NCBI GenBank assembly: GCA_009773355.1
Contig: WRPG01000006.1
Span: 1 to 64,000 of the forward strand
DNA: 64,000 nt
DNA from: Limisphaerales bacterium
Lineage (GTDB): Bacteria; Verrucomicrobiota; Verrucomicrobiia; Limisphaerales; SXTU01
Direction of reading: 5' to 3'
The translations under genes were made by a program, and so were the position numbers. Positions 7,558 through 16,926 of the stretch are shown one piece after another (position 1 is the first letter of the stretch; each line of letters starts with the position of its first letter). Under the pieces are notes generated by a model. That model did no database searches. It saw only the letters and a list, made by a program, of their open reading frames with translations, and was not told the DNA's origin.

Positions 7558-10500
7558 ATGAAACTTTTCTTCCGCTCCCGCCGCGCGGTCTTCGCTATCC
7601 TCTCTCTTCTCTTCTCCATCCTCTCGCCCCGCGCCGCCGATGCGCCGCCGGACCAGCGCTTCACCCCCGAGATGGCCGAGTTCGTGAAGCGCTTCAAGGG
7701 CGGCGGGATGCTCCAGGACGGCTCCGCGAAGCCCACGCCTGCCGAGTCGCTCAAGCAGTTTAATGTCGCCCCCGGCCTGCGCTGGGACCTCGCCGCGACG
7801 GAGCCGATGGTGCGCCAGCCGCTGAACCTGCACTTCGACGACCGGGGCCGCCTGTGGGTCGTGCAATATCTCCAGTATCCGTTCCCCGCCGGCCTGAAGG
7901 TCACGAAGTATGACCAATACCTCCGCGCAGTTTACGACAAGGTGCCGCCTCCGCCGCCGAACCACTTCAAGGGCAAGGACCGCATCACGATTCTGGAGGA
8001 CACCAACGGCGACGGCACCTTCGACAAGGCCAAGGACTTCGTCTCTGACCTGAACATCGCCCGCAGCGTCGTCACGGGACGCGGCGGCGTGTGGGTGTTG
8101 AACCCGCCCTACCTGCTCTTCTACCCGGACAAAAACCGCGACGACATCCCCGACGGCCCGCCCGAGGTGAAGCTCTCCGGCTTCGGCCTCGAAGACACGC
8201 ACAGCGGCGCGAACTCGCTCGCGTGGGGGCCGGACGGCTGGCTCTACGGCGCGCACGGCAGCACCTGCACGGCGGACATCAAGGGCGTGAAATTCCTCGG
8301 CCAGGCCATCTGGCGCTACCATCCCGTGACCGGCGACTTCGAGGTCTTCGCCGAGGGCGGTGGCAACACGTTTTCCATCGAGTTCGATGCGCAGGGCCGC
8401 GTCTTCTCCGGCTCGAACTACGGCCAGACGCGCGGCCTGCACTACGCGCAGGGCGCGCTCTACATCAAGGGCTGGTCCAAGCACGGCCCCGCGATGAGCC
8501 CGTATCGCTTCGGCTGGTTCGAGCACATGGCGCACAAGGGCTACGAGCCGCGCTTCCCGCAGGCGATGCTCTACTACGAGGGCGGCGCGATTCCGCAATA
8601 CGAGGGCCACATCGTCGTCGGCATGGCGCTCACGAGCCGCGTGATGGCGAGCAAGGTCGCGCGCGACACGTCGAGCTTCCAGACCGCCGACATCGAGACC
8701 AGCGTGCTCTCCAGCAACCGCTGGTTCCGTCCCGTGGACATGAAGACCGGTCCCGACGGCGCGATTTACTTCGCCGACTGGTGCGACAGCCGCCTCAGCC
8801 ACCTCGACCCGCGCGACACTTGGGACAAGGAGTCGGGGCGCATCTATCGCCTCTCTGCTGCGGGCGCGAAGGTGGGCTGGGCCAAAATGGATTTCGTCAA
8901 GCTCTCCAGCGACGAACTCATCAAACTCCTTTCGCACGCGAACAAGTGGCATCGCCAAACCGCACTGCGCGTGCTGTGGGACCGTGGGGACAAGAGCCTG
9001 CTGCCAGAGTTGAAGCGAATTGTCGCCTTGCCTCCCGCCCCCCTGAAGACCGTTATCAGCGGGCAATCGACACCTGCTTATCAACGCAAACTTTCTGACG
9101 ATATTCGTCCTGAGAACTACAACCAAGTGACGCTCGAAGCCTTCTGGGCCGTGAACGCCAGCGGCGGCTTCGATGACGCCTTCGCCCTGCAAACGCTGAA
9201 GCACCCGAACGAGATGATCCGCTACTGGACCATCCGCCTGCTCGGTGACCGCAAGCGCGTCACGCCACAGCAGCAGACCGCCCTGCTCACCACCGCCAAG
9301 TCCGAACCCGCCGCCGAAGTCCGCGCGCAGCTCGCCAGCAGCGTCACGCGCCTCGCCGGCAAGGACGCCCTGCCCATCACGCGCGAGCTGCTCCTGCACA
9401 GCGAGGACGTGACCGACAAGCACGTCCCCCTCCTGCTCTGGTGGGCCATCGAGAGCAAGTGCGCCACCGACCGTGACGCGATTCTGCGGATGCTGGAGGA
9501 CAGCACGTTCTGGCATGCGCCCATCGTGCAGAAGTTCATCATCGCGCGCCTCGGCCAACGCTTCACCACCGAGCGCACGGACGCGAATCTCGAAACCGCC
9601 GCGAAGCTCTTCGCCCTCGCACCCTCGCCCGCCGACGCGGACGAACTCATCAAAGGCATGGAAGCCGGCTTGCAAGGCGACCCGGTGAAATCCGTCCCCG
9701 CCGCCTTGCAGAAGCGCGTCGCTGATCTCTGGGCCAGCCGCCCGCCCACGCCCACGCTCATCAGCTTCGCCGTGCGCCTCGGCCACGCGCCCGCCGCGCA
9801 GGCCGCGCTCGCGCGCATCAGCGACCCGAAAGTCCCCGAGGCCGACCGGCGCAAGACCATCACGCTCCTGGCCGAGCGCCGGGTTGAAGCCGCCGTGCCG
9901 ACCTTTCTCAAGCTGCTTCGTTTCGAGAAGAGCGCCGCGCTCCGCCTTGATTTGGTCAACGCCCTCCAGCGCTTCGCCTCGCCGGACATCGCGCGCGAGC
10001 TGCTCGACCTTTACCCCGGCTTCACCGGCAAGCTCCGCGACACCGCCCAAGCCGCGCTCGCCAGCCGGCCCGACTGGTCGCGCCGCCTCCTCGCCGCCGT
10101 GGACGAAGGCCAGCTCAAGAAGGAACAAATTTCCATCGCGAACCTGCTCGCCATCACCGCGTTCAAGGACACCGCGAGCGACGCACTCATCAAGAAGCAC
10201 TGGGGCCGTCTCAACAAGACGAGCGAGGAGAAGGAGGCGCAGATCGCGAAGGTGAAGAAGCTCCTCGCCAGCGGCAAAGGTGATGAGAAGGCGGGCCGCG
10301 AAGTCTTCAAGCTCGCCTGCGCCGTCTGCCACACGCTCAACAAGGAGGGCGGCAAGATCGGCCCCGACCTCACCGGTTACGAGCGCGACAACCTCGACTT
10401 CATCCTGCCCGCCATCGTGGACCCGAGCCTCGCCATCCGCGAGGAGTTCATCGGATTCAACATCGAGACCCACGACGGGCAGGCGTTCGGCGGCCTCATC

Positions 10501-10704
10501 ACGGAGATCAACGGCCAGCACGTCGTGGTGCTGGACATCGCCGGCAACAAGCACTCGCTGGCCCGCACCGACGTGAAGACCATGCAGGCCAGCCACACCT
10601 CCCTCATGCCCGAGGGCCTGCTCGACGCCTTGAGCGAACAGCAGGTGAAGGACCTCTTCGCCTACTTCATGTCCGGCGCGCCGGTGGGGACGGGGAAGAA
10701 GTAA
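7558..10704 (+). CDS. Secreted PVC-type heme-binding CxxCH / HEAT-repeat protein
   Basis: A signal peptide (MKLFFRSRRAVFAILSLLFS) starts this 1048-residue protein. The first half is a beta-propeller of the PVC membrane-bound dehydrogenase type (TIGR02604-like: LHFDDRGRLWVVQYLQYP, DTNGDGTFDKAKDF, LAWGPDGWLYGAHGS). HEAT-like helical repeats follow (about residues 450-900). The C-terminal heme domain has CAVCH near residue 920 and GPDLTGYERDNLDFILPAI. Such proteins are thought to oxidise sugars or similar substrates in the periplasm and pass electrons to cytochrome c; the substrate is unknown. The ATG at 7558 is chosen because the signal peptide begins there. A second member lies at 25569. Confidence 0.92.
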   Translation: MKLFFRSRRAVFAILSLLFSILSPRAADAPPDQRFTPEMAEFVKRFKGGGMLQDGSAKPTPAESLKQFNVAPGLRWDLAATEPMVRQPLNLHFDDRGRLWVVQYLQYPFPAGLKVTKYDQYLRAVYDKVPPPPPNHFKGKDRITILEDTNGDGTFDKAKDFVSDLNIARSVVTGRGGVWVLNPPYLLFYPDKNRDDIPDGPPEVKLSGFGLEDTHSGANSLAWGPDGWLYGAHGSTCTADIKGVKFLGQAIWRYHPVTGDFEVFAEGGGNTFSIEFDAQGRVFSGSNYGQTRGLHYAQGALYIKGWSKHGPAMSPYRFGWFEHMAHKGYEPRFPQAMLYYEGGAIPQYEGHIVVGMALTSRVMASKVARDTSSFQTADIETSVLSSNRWFRPVDMKTGPDGAIYFADWCDSRLSHLDPRDTWDKESGRIYRLSAAGAKVGWAKMDFVKLSSDELIKLLSHANKWHRQTALRVLWDRGDKSLLPELKRIVALPPAPLKTVISGQSTPAYQRKLSDDIRPENYNQVTLEAFWAVNASGGFDDAFALQTLKHPNEMIRYWTIRLLGDRKRVTPQQQTALLTTAKSEPAAEVRAQLASSVTRLAGKDALPITRELLLHSEDVTDKHVPLLLWWAIESKCATDRDAILRMLEDSTFWHAPIVQKFIIARLGQRFTTERTDANLETAAKLFALAPSPADADELIKGMEAGLQGDPVKSVPAALQKRVADLWASRPPTPTLISFAVRLGHAPAAQAALARISDPKVPEADRRKTITLLAERRVEAAVPTFLKLLRFEKSAALRLDLVNALQRFASPDIARELLDLYPGFTGKLRDTAQAALASRPDWSRRLLAAVDEGQLKKEQISIANLLAITAFKDTASDALIKKHWGRLNKTSEEKEAQIAKVKKLLASGKGDEKAGREVFKLACAVCHTLNKEGGKIGPDLTGYERDNLDFILPAIVDPSLAIREEFIGFNIETHDGQAFGGLITEINGQHVVVLDIAGNKHSLARTDVKTMQASHTSLMPEGLLDALSEQQVKDLFAYFMSGAPVGTGKK

Positions 10705-10757
10705 GGCGCGCGTCGCGCGGCTTTTGACTTTCCGGCCGGCATCCGAAAAAGTCGGCC

Positions 10758-12161
10758 ATGCGCCTCCTTGGATTGCCCCGCTGCGGATTGGCCGCCGCGT
10801 TGCTCATCAGTGCCGCCCTCCCGCTCCCGGCCCAGACCACGCCGGCGGCGCGCGCCTGCTGGATTCAGATCGTCGAGGAGCGCACGGGCTGGCCGGCGCC
10901 GCTCGTGGAGCTGCGCACCACGCATCACGCGCGGTTTGTGTCGGACAACTCCGGCAACATCGCCTTCGACCTGCCGGAGTTGATGGGACGCGAGACGTGG
11001 TTTGATGTGAAGGCGGATGGCTACGAGGTGAAGGCCGATGGCTTCGGGATGCGCGGAGTGCGCCTGCGGCCGGAGCCAGGCAAACTGCTCACGGTGGCGT
11101 TGCAGCGGACGAGCATCGCGCGCCGGATGGGCCGGCTGACGGGCGCGGGGCAGTTCGCGGAGAGCCAGAAAATCGGCCTGCCCCGCGACTGGCCGGAGTC
11201 CGGCATCGTGGGGCAGGACTCGGTGCAGAACGCCGTGCATCGCGGGAAGCTCTTCTGGTTTTGGGGCGACACGACGCTCGCCAAATACCCGCTCGGCATC
11301 TTTGACGGCACCGGCGCGACCACGGAGGTTTCCCCCTTGCGCACGCCTTACCCTTCGCTCTACCTGCGGCTGAACTACTTCACCAACGAGACGGGCGCGC
11401 CACGCGGCATCGCGCCGATGCCGGGCAAGGGGCCGACGTGGGTGACGGGCCTCGCCAGCCTGCCAGACAAGACGGGCACGCCGCGCCTCGTCTGCGCCTG
11501 CATGAAAATCAAGCCGCCGCTTGAAGCTTACGAGTGGAGCCTCGCGACGTGGAATGAGGAGAAGAACATTTTCGAGAAGCTGAAGACGGTCTGGACGAAG
11601 TCCGACGCCGCGCCCAAAGCCCCGCCCATTCCCGAAGGTCATCCGGTGTCATGGAAGGACGCGGCGGGCAAGGAGTGGCTGCTCTTCGGCAACCCCTTTC
11701 CCACGCTGCGCTGCCCGGCGACGTTCGAGGCGTGGCAGGACGCGAAGACTTGGGAAGTGTTGAAGCCGCAGCCGAGCCTGACCGGCAGCAACGGCGAGAC
11801 GGTGAAGCCGCACAGCGGTTCCATCGCGTGGCATCCGTGGCGCAAGCGGTGGGTGACGGTCTTCATGCAGGCGTTCGGCAAGCCGTCGGCCTTCGGCGAA
11901 CTGTGGTATGCGGAGGCGGACGCGCCGACCGGCCCGTGGGGCACGGCGGTGAAGGTGTTGAGCCACGACAACTACACGTTCTACAACCCGCGCCTGCACA
12001 TCGAGTTCGCGCCGGCGGACTCGCCGCACCTGTTCTTCGAGGGCACCTACACGATGCAGTTCGCGAACCAGCCCACGCCCACGCCGCGCTACGACTACAA
12101 CCAGATTCTCTACCGGCTGGACTTGAACGACGCGGCGCTCAAGCGGGCGCAGCAGCCTTGA
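10758..12161 (+). CDS. Secreted beta-propeller-like protein of unknown function
   Basis: This is a 467-residue protein with a signal peptide (about residues 1-26, ending near LPAQ). An N-terminal carboxypeptidase-regulatory-like segment follows (WIQIVEERTGWPAPLVELRT ... VSDNSGNIAFDLP). The remainder has Trp/Gly/Asp-rich repeats (FWFWGDTTLAKYP, SGSIAWHPWRKRWVTVF, LWYAEADAPTGPWG) like five-bladed glycoside-hydrolase propellers or DUF4185 proteins. I cannot place it in a named enzyme family. The context of secreted carbohydrate-related proteins suggests a glycan or glycoside substrate, which is inference only. Confidence 0.75.
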   Translation: MRLLGLPRCGLAAALLISAALPLPAQTTPAARACWIQIVEERTGWPAPLVELRTTHHARFVSDNSGNIAFDLPELMGRETWFDVKADGYEVKADGFGMRGVRLRPEPGKLLTVALQRTSIARRMGRLTGAGQFAESQKIGLPRDWPESGIVGQDSVQNAVHRGKLFWFWGDTTLAKYPLGIFDGTGATTEVSPLRTPYPSLYLRLNYFTNETGAPRGIAPMPGKGPTWVTGLASLPDKTGTPRLVCACMKIKPPLEAYEWSLATWNEEKNIFEKLKTVWTKSDAAPKAPPIPEGHPVSWKDAAGKEWLLFGNPFPTLRCPATFEAWQDAKTWEVLKPQPSLTGSNGETVKPHSGSIAWHPWRKRWVTVFMQAFGKPSAFGELWYAEADAPTGPWGTAVKVLSHDNYTFYNPRLHIEFAPADSPHLFFEGTYTMQFANQPTPTPRYDYNQILYRLDLNDAALKRAQQP

Positions 12162-12192
12162 TTGCCGGGCCGGGAAGCACCACGCTCTCCGC

Positions 12193-12429
12193 ATGAGCCA
12201 GCCCAACATCTGCCAGCGTTCTCCCCTCGTGCAAAAAGTCGAACCCGGCACCTACTGGTGGTGCGCCTGTGGCCTCTCGAAGACGCAGCCGTTCTGCGAT
12301 GGCTCGCACAAAGGCACGGAGTTCAGCCCGAAGGAAGTGGAAATCACCGAGGCAAAGCAGGTCGCGTGGTGCATGTGCAAGCATTCGCAGAACGGCGCGC
12401 ACTGCGACGGCAGCCACAAGCGGGTGTAA
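12193..12429 (+). CDS. Double CDGSH iron-sulfur domain protein
   Basis: This small protein of 78 residues carries two CDGSH-type 2Fe-2S motifs: C24-A-C26 with C35-D-G-S-H39, and C60-M-C62 with C71-D-G-S-H75. Each set gives the three Cys and one His ligands of a mitoNEET-like cluster. Tandem CDGSH proteins are common in bacteria and are thought to carry electrons or clusters; no partner is apparent here. No signal peptide is seen, so it is cytoplasmic. It starts 31 bp after the propeller-like gene and may share its transcript. Confidence 0.93.
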   Translation: MSQPNICQRSPLVQKVEPGTYWWCACGLSKTQPFCDGSHKGTEFSPKEVEITEAKQVAWCMCKHSQNGAHCDGSHKRV

Positions 12430-12465
12430 GCGAAACCGGGCGCGAACAGCACCACGCCGTCCCGC

Positions 12466-13587
12466 TCAAGGAATCCGCGCCGAAACCAGCGTGCCGGCCT
12501 GATCCTCCTTCACCATGCAAAAATCCGCCGGCTGGCCGGCGGCGATTTCATTGCGCAGGCCCATGAGTTCCGCCGGGCGCTGGGAGAAGTGCGGCCAGAC
12601 TTCACGCCAGGATTTGCCGAGCATCTGCGCCGCGCGCGTGATGCCGTCAACCGGCTTCAGCGCGGAGCCGGCGAAGTTCGGCTTGCCCGGCTGGCGCACG
12701 ATCTGGTCCGCGCCGACTTCGAGTTCAATCGTCCCAATCGTGTAGCGGCCCGGCGGAGCGCCAGCGGCGGACATCGCATCGGTCGTGTAGTAAATCCGCT
12801 CCGGCGGCAGCGCGCGGTGCATGTGCCGGAAGAGGATGGGCGAAACGTGGTGCGTGTCCGGGATGAGGCTGGGCATGAGGCCCGGCGTGTCGAAGACACG
12901 CCAGAGGATGTTGTCGTGCCGGTCGAGCTGCTGCGGAATGCCGTTGCCGAGATGCGTGAAGCCGCGCGCGCCGGCGGCGACGGCGGCGCGGATGGTGTCG
13001 GCGGAGGCGTTCGTGTGGCCGAGGCTCACGACGATGCCGAGCGACAGGGCGCAGCGGATGGCCTCCAGCGAGCCGCCCCGCTCCGGCGCGAGCGTGAGCA
13101 GCACGGGGTCGCTGCCGGTCACGGCGCGCAGCTCGCGGAGGTCGGCCTCGGTCGCGTCGCGCATCACGGCGGGATTGTGCGCGCCCTTGAAGCCGACCTC
13201 CGGCGAGAGGAACGGGCCTTCGATGTGCCAGCCGGCGAGCGCGGCACGGAGTTCGGGGTTCGCGTCGCGAACGGCCTTCGCCTGGCGCACGCGGGCCATG
13301 AGTTTCGGCCACTCGTCGGTGATGAGCGTGAAGAAGAAGCGGCCGCAGCCGTCGCGGCGCATCTGGCGCGCGGCGGAAAGGAGCTTCTCCTCGGTGAGAT
13401 GGTCGTCGCGCTGGAAGTCCACGCCGCCGTAGCCGTTGATTTGCAGGTCGAAGAGTGTCGGCGCAAGCCAGACGCCGCCCGCATCGCCGGTGGCCGGGCC
13501 GACTTCCGTTACGAGGCCGTCGTTCCACTTCACGCGCAGCGGCTGGCCGCTGGCGAAGTGACGGCCGCAGATTTCACCGTGGTGCAT
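12466..13587 (-). CDS. nagA: N-acetylglucosamine-6-phosphate deacetylase-type amidohydrolase
   Basis: This 373-residue amidohydrolase matches NagA, which removes acetate from GlcNAc-6-phosphate in amino-sugar and peptidoglycan recycling. Metal and catalytic signatures are visible: HIEGPFLSPEVGFKGAHNP (metal Glu), LGHTNASADT (metal His), FTHLGNGIPQ (metal His) and TTDAMSAAG (catalytic Asp). The ATG at 13587 (MHHGEICGRHF) is chosen; the frame upstream of it is Arg/Pro-rich and unlike the family. It is convergent with the CDGSH gene. No nagB is in the window. Confidence 0.85.
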   Translation of the reverse strand: MHHGEICGRHFASGQPLRVKWNDGLVTEVGPATGDAGGVWLAPTLFDLQINGYGGVDFQRDDHLTEEKLLSAARQMRRDGCGRFFFTLITDEWPKLMARVRQAKAVRDANPELRAALAGWHIEGPFLSPEVGFKGAHNPAVMRDATEADLRELRAVTGSDPVLLTLAPERGGSLEAIRCALSLGIVVSLGHTNASADTIRAAVAAGARGFTHLGNGIPQQLDRHDNILWRVFDTPGLMPSLIPDTHHVSPILFRHMHRALPPERIYYTTDAMSAAGAPPGRYTIGTIELEVGADQIVRQPGKPNFAGSALKPVDGITRAAQMLGKSWREVWPHFSQRPAELMGLRNEIAAGQPADFCMVKEDQAGTLVSARIP

Positions 13588-13780
13588 GGCGGATTCGTAG
13601 CGCGGGCGGCGGCGGGGAACGAGCAAAAATCGAGGTCGTCCCAAGGTTTGCGGTTGCGGCCTGCCGCGCGGCAACGCCTTCCCCTTGGCCGGCCAGAGCG
13701 GAGGGGCGCGGCGGCCGGCAGCGATTCTCCGCTGAAACAAACCAGCCGCACCGCACGTCCAACGGCCCGACAAAACCAGC

Positions 13781-16700
13781 ATGGCAACGCACGCAAAACT
13801 TCTCGCCCTTCTGACGGCCACCGCCCTGTCGCTCGCGGCGGCGGAACCAAAGAAGGCCCCGCTCGACCTGAGCAAGCTCCCGCCTGCCGCGAGCGGCCCG
13901 GTGGATTTCGCGCGCGACATCCAGCCGCTCTTCGCCGCGAAGTGTTACTCCTGCCACGGCGCGGAGAAGCAGAAGGGCGGGCTGCGCCTCGACATCAAGG
14001 CCGCCGCGCTCGAAGGCGGCGACAACGGGAAGGTCTTCCTCCCCGGCAAGAGCGCGGAGAGCCGGCTGGTCCACGCGCTCGCGGGCCTCGGGGAGAGCGG
14101 CATCATGCCGCCGAAGGAGAAGCCGCTCACGCCCGCCGAGATCGGCAAGGTCCGCGCATGGATTGATGCCGGCGCGAACTGGCCCGACGATGGGAAGCTC
14201 GCGGAGAAGAAGTCCGACCACTGGGCGTATCAGCCCGTGAAGCGGCCGGCGGTGCCGCAACTCAGAGGGAGTGATGGAGCGGTGAGGAAAGGGAGTAATG
14301 GAAACCAGCGCTCCAACACTCCAACTCTCCAACACTCCGCTCACCCGATTGACGCCTTCATCCGCGCCCGCCTCGCGAAGGAAAAACTCACGCCATCGCC
14401 GGAGGCGGACCGCCCCACGCTCATCCGCCGCCTCTCGCTCGACCTGCTCGGCCTGCCGCCCAGGCCGGAGGAAGTCCGCGCCTTCGTGAATGACAAGTCG
14501 CCGGACGCCTACGAGAAGCTCGTGGACCGCCTGCTCGCCTCGCCGCATTTCGGCGAGCGCTGGGCGCGCCACTGGCTCGACCTCGCGCGCTACGCGGACA
14601 GCGACGGCTACGAGAAGGACCGCCCGCGCCCGTTCGCCTACACCTACCGCGACTGGGTCATCGCGGCCATCAACAGCGACCTGCCCTTCGACCAGTTCAG
14701 CATCCAGCAGCTCGCGGGCGATTTGCTGCCAAACGCCACGCACGCGCAGAAGGTCGCCACCGGCTTCCACCGCCAGACGCTCACGAACACCGAGGGCGGC
14801 ACCGACCAGGAGGAGTTCCGCTGCAAGGCCGTCGTGGACCGCGTGACGACCACCGCGACGGTCTGGCTTGGCTCGACGATGGGCTGCTGCGAATGCCACT
14901 CGCACAAATACGACCCGTTCACGCAGCGCGAGTTTTATTCGCTCTTCGCCTTCTTCAACAACGCGAACGAGAAGGCCATCCCCGCACCCACGGCGGACGA
15001 GCAGGCCGCCTACGAGAAGGCGAAGCGAATCCATGAGACCGAAGCCAAGCAGCTTGAGTCCGCGCTCGACTCCTACACCGTGACCGGCCTGCCGCCCAAG
15101 CTCGCCGCGTGGCTCAAGACCGCCTCCCTCGACGCCGTGCCTTGGCGCGCGCTCACGCCTGACAAGCTCGCCGCCAAGAACGGCACGACGCTCAAGGCCG
15201 ACAAGGAAGCCGTCATCACCGCCGGCGGCGCGGTCCCGGCGAAGGACACTTACACGGTCGAAGCCAAGATTGCGCTCAAGCGGCTCACCGGCTTCCGGCT
15301 GGAGGCGATTGACGACCCCGACCCGAAGAAAGGCGCGGGCCGCTCAAAGGACGGCAACTTCGTGCTGACCAGGTTCGCCGTGAAGCTGTTCGTGCCCGGC
15401 CAGTTTGAGGGGAAGGAACTGGAGCTGCACAACGCGAAGGCGGACTTCACGCAGAAGAACTTTTCCGTCGAGAACGCGCTCAAGGGCGAGGACACGTCCG
15501 GCTGGGCTGTCGCGCCGCAGCAGCAGAAGTCCCACGTCGCCGTCTTCGAGTTGAAGTCGCCGCTCGACGTGCCCGAGGGCGCACGGCTCGTCTTCACGCT
15601 GGATCACCAATACAAGGAGACTTACCTCCTCGGCCAGTTCCGCCTCGCTGCCACGGACGCGGGAGGACCGCTCAAGCCGGACTTCACGCCCGACGCCGTC
15701 GCTGCCGCGCTTGCCGCGAAGCCTGACCAACGCACGGCGAAGCAGACCGAAGCACTCGCCAAGTTCTTCCGCGAGCAAGTGGACGAGCAGGGCAAGAAGC
15801 TGAAAGCCGCGCTGGACGACCACGCGAAGAAGGCCCCCGCCGCGCCCGCCACCACCGCCGCCGTGCTCGCCGAGGAGCCGGGCGTGCGCAAGACCTTCAT
15901 CCATGTGCGCGGCAACTTCCTCGACAAGGGCACCGAGGTCCGCGCCACCGTGCCCGCCGTGCTGCACCCGCTCAAGCCGCGCGCCGCGCAGCCCGACCGC
16001 CTTGACCTCGCGCAGTGGCTCTTCGCCCCGGAGAACCCGCTCACCGCGCGCGTCTCGGTGAATCACGTCTGGAAAAACCTCTTCGGCCGCGGCCTCGTCG
16101 CCACGGTCGAGGACTTCGGCAAGCAGGGCGAAAAGCCCACGCACCCGGAACTGCTCGACTGGCTGGCCTCGGAGTTCCCGCGTCTCGGTTGGAGCCGCAA
16201 GGCGCTTATCAAGTCCATCGTCACGAGCGCAACTTACAAGCAGGCTTCCGTCAACCGCCCCGAACTTCAGGAGCGCGACCCGAACAACCTGTTGCTCGCC
16301 CGCCAGAACCGCCTGCGCCTCGAAGCCGAGACCGTGCGTGACGCCTACCTTGCCGCGAGCGGCCTGCTGAACCCGAAGGTCGGCGGCCCGAGCATCCGCC
16401 CGCCGCTGCCGGCGGACATCGCCGCGCTCGGCTACGCGAACTCCGTGAAGTGGACCGAGAGCAAGGGCGACGAGAAGAACCGGCGCGGCCTCTACATCTT
16501 TTTCCAACGCACCGTGCCGTATCCGATGCTGATGACCTTCGACGCGCCCGACTCAAACTCCACCTGCGCCCGCCGCGAGCGCAGCAACACGCCGCTCCAG
16601 GCGCTCACGCTGCTGAACGACCCGGTCTTCTTCGAGTGCGCGCAGCAGCTTGGCGCGCGCATGGCCGAGGTGCCCACCGCCGATGCCGCCGCGCGCATCC

Positions 16701-16924
16701 GCCACGGCTTCGAGCGCGCGCTGGCCCGTCCGCCGAGCGCGGAAGAACTGGCCCGCCTGCTGAAACTCTATGAAGCCCAGCTCAAGCTCGCGCAGGCAAA
16801 CGCCGACGGCGCGGCAAAGATCGCTGGCGCAGCCAAGGCCGCGTCCGAGGTGGCCGAGAAAGCCACGCTCGTCGCGCTGGGCCGGGTGATGCTGAACCTG
16901 GATGAATTCTTCACGCGCGATTAG
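13781..16924 (+). CDS. Secreted PSD1 cytochrome (PSCyt1-DUF1549-DUF1553)
   Basis: This 1047-residue protein begins with a signal peptide (MATHAKLLALLTATALSLAA). A planctomycete-type cytochrome c domain follows, with C55-Y-S-C-H59 and GGLRLDIKAAALEGG. DUF1549 comes next (FIRARLAKEKLTPSPEADR, HWLDLARYADSDGYEKDRPR, CECHSHKYDPFTQREFYSLF), then a middle carbohydrate-binding-like region and a C-terminal DUF1553 domain (FAPENPLTARVSVNHVWKNL, RERSNTPLQALTLLNDP). Function is unproven; the pairing with a DUF1501 protein is near-universal in PVC bacteria. Residues about 163-188 come from an in-frame octamer repeat. The DUF1501 gene starts 2 bp after its stop. Confidence 0.92.
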   Translation: MATHAKLLALLTATALSLAAAEPKKAPLDLSKLPPAASGPVDFARDIQPLFAAKCYSCHGAEKQKGGLRLDIKAAALEGGDNGKVFLPGKSAESRLVHALAGLGESGIMPPKEKPLTPAEIGKVRAWIDAGANWPDDGKLAEKKSDHWAYQPVKRPAVPQLRGSDGAVRKGSNGNQRSNTPTLQHSAHPIDAFIRARLAKEKLTPSPEADRPTLIRRLSLDLLGLPPRPEEVRAFVNDKSPDAYEKLVDRLLASPHFGERWARHWLDLARYADSDGYEKDRPRPFAYTYRDWVIAAINSDLPFDQFSIQQLAGDLLPNATHAQKVATGFHRQTLTNTEGGTDQEEFRCKAVVDRVTTTATVWLGSTMGCCECHSHKYDPFTQREFYSLFAFFNNANEKAIPAPTADEQAAYEKAKRIHETEAKQLESALDSYTVTGLPPKLAAWLKTASLDAVPWRALTPDKLAAKNGTTLKADKEAVITAGGAVPAKDTYTVEAKIALKRLTGFRLEAIDDPDPKKGAGRSKDGNFVLTRFAVKLFVPGQFEGKELELHNAKADFTQKNFSVENALKGEDTSGWAVAPQQQKSHVAVFELKSPLDVPEGARLVFTLDHQYKETYLLGQFRLAATDAGGPLKPDFTPDAVAAALAAKPDQRTAKQTEALAKFFREQVDEQGKKLKAALDDHAKKAPAAPATTAAVLAEEPGVRKTFIHVRGNFLDKGTEVRATVPAVLHPLKPRAAQPDRLDLAQWLFAPENPLTARVSVNHVWKNLFGRGLVATVEDFGKQGEKPTHPELLDWLASEFPRLGWSRKALIKSIVTSATYKQASVNRPELQERDPNNLLLARQNRLRLEAETVRDAYLAASGLLNPKVGGPSIRPPLPADIAALGYANSVKWTESKGDEKNRRGLYIFFQRTVPYPMLMTFDAPDSNSTCARRERSNTPLQALTLLNDPVFFECAQQLGARMAEVPTADAAARIRHGFERALARPPSAEELARLLKLYEAQLKLAQANADGAAKIAGAAKAASEVAEKATLVALGRVMLNLDEFFTRD
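14270..14344. repeat. Octamer-array inverted pair inserted in frame in PSD1 gene
   Basis: The left arm has units GAGTGATG, GAGCGGTG and GAGTAATG; the right arm has GCTCCAAC, ACTCCAAC, TCTCCAAC, ACTCCGCT. Translation gives a Ser/Asn/Gly/Arg-rich linker (roughly SDGAVRKGSNGNQRSNTP) between the cytochrome and DUF1549 domains. It is the same repeat type as 6572-6647. Confidence 0.85.
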
Positions 16925-16926
16925 CC

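Noticed and set aside
7450..10596. A 1048-residue open frame antisense to the first PVC cytochrome gene
   Set aside because: High G+C and codon bias open the opposite strand. The frame is rich in Ala, Arg, Gly and Val with no motifs, while the plus strand has clear family motifs and a signal peptide.
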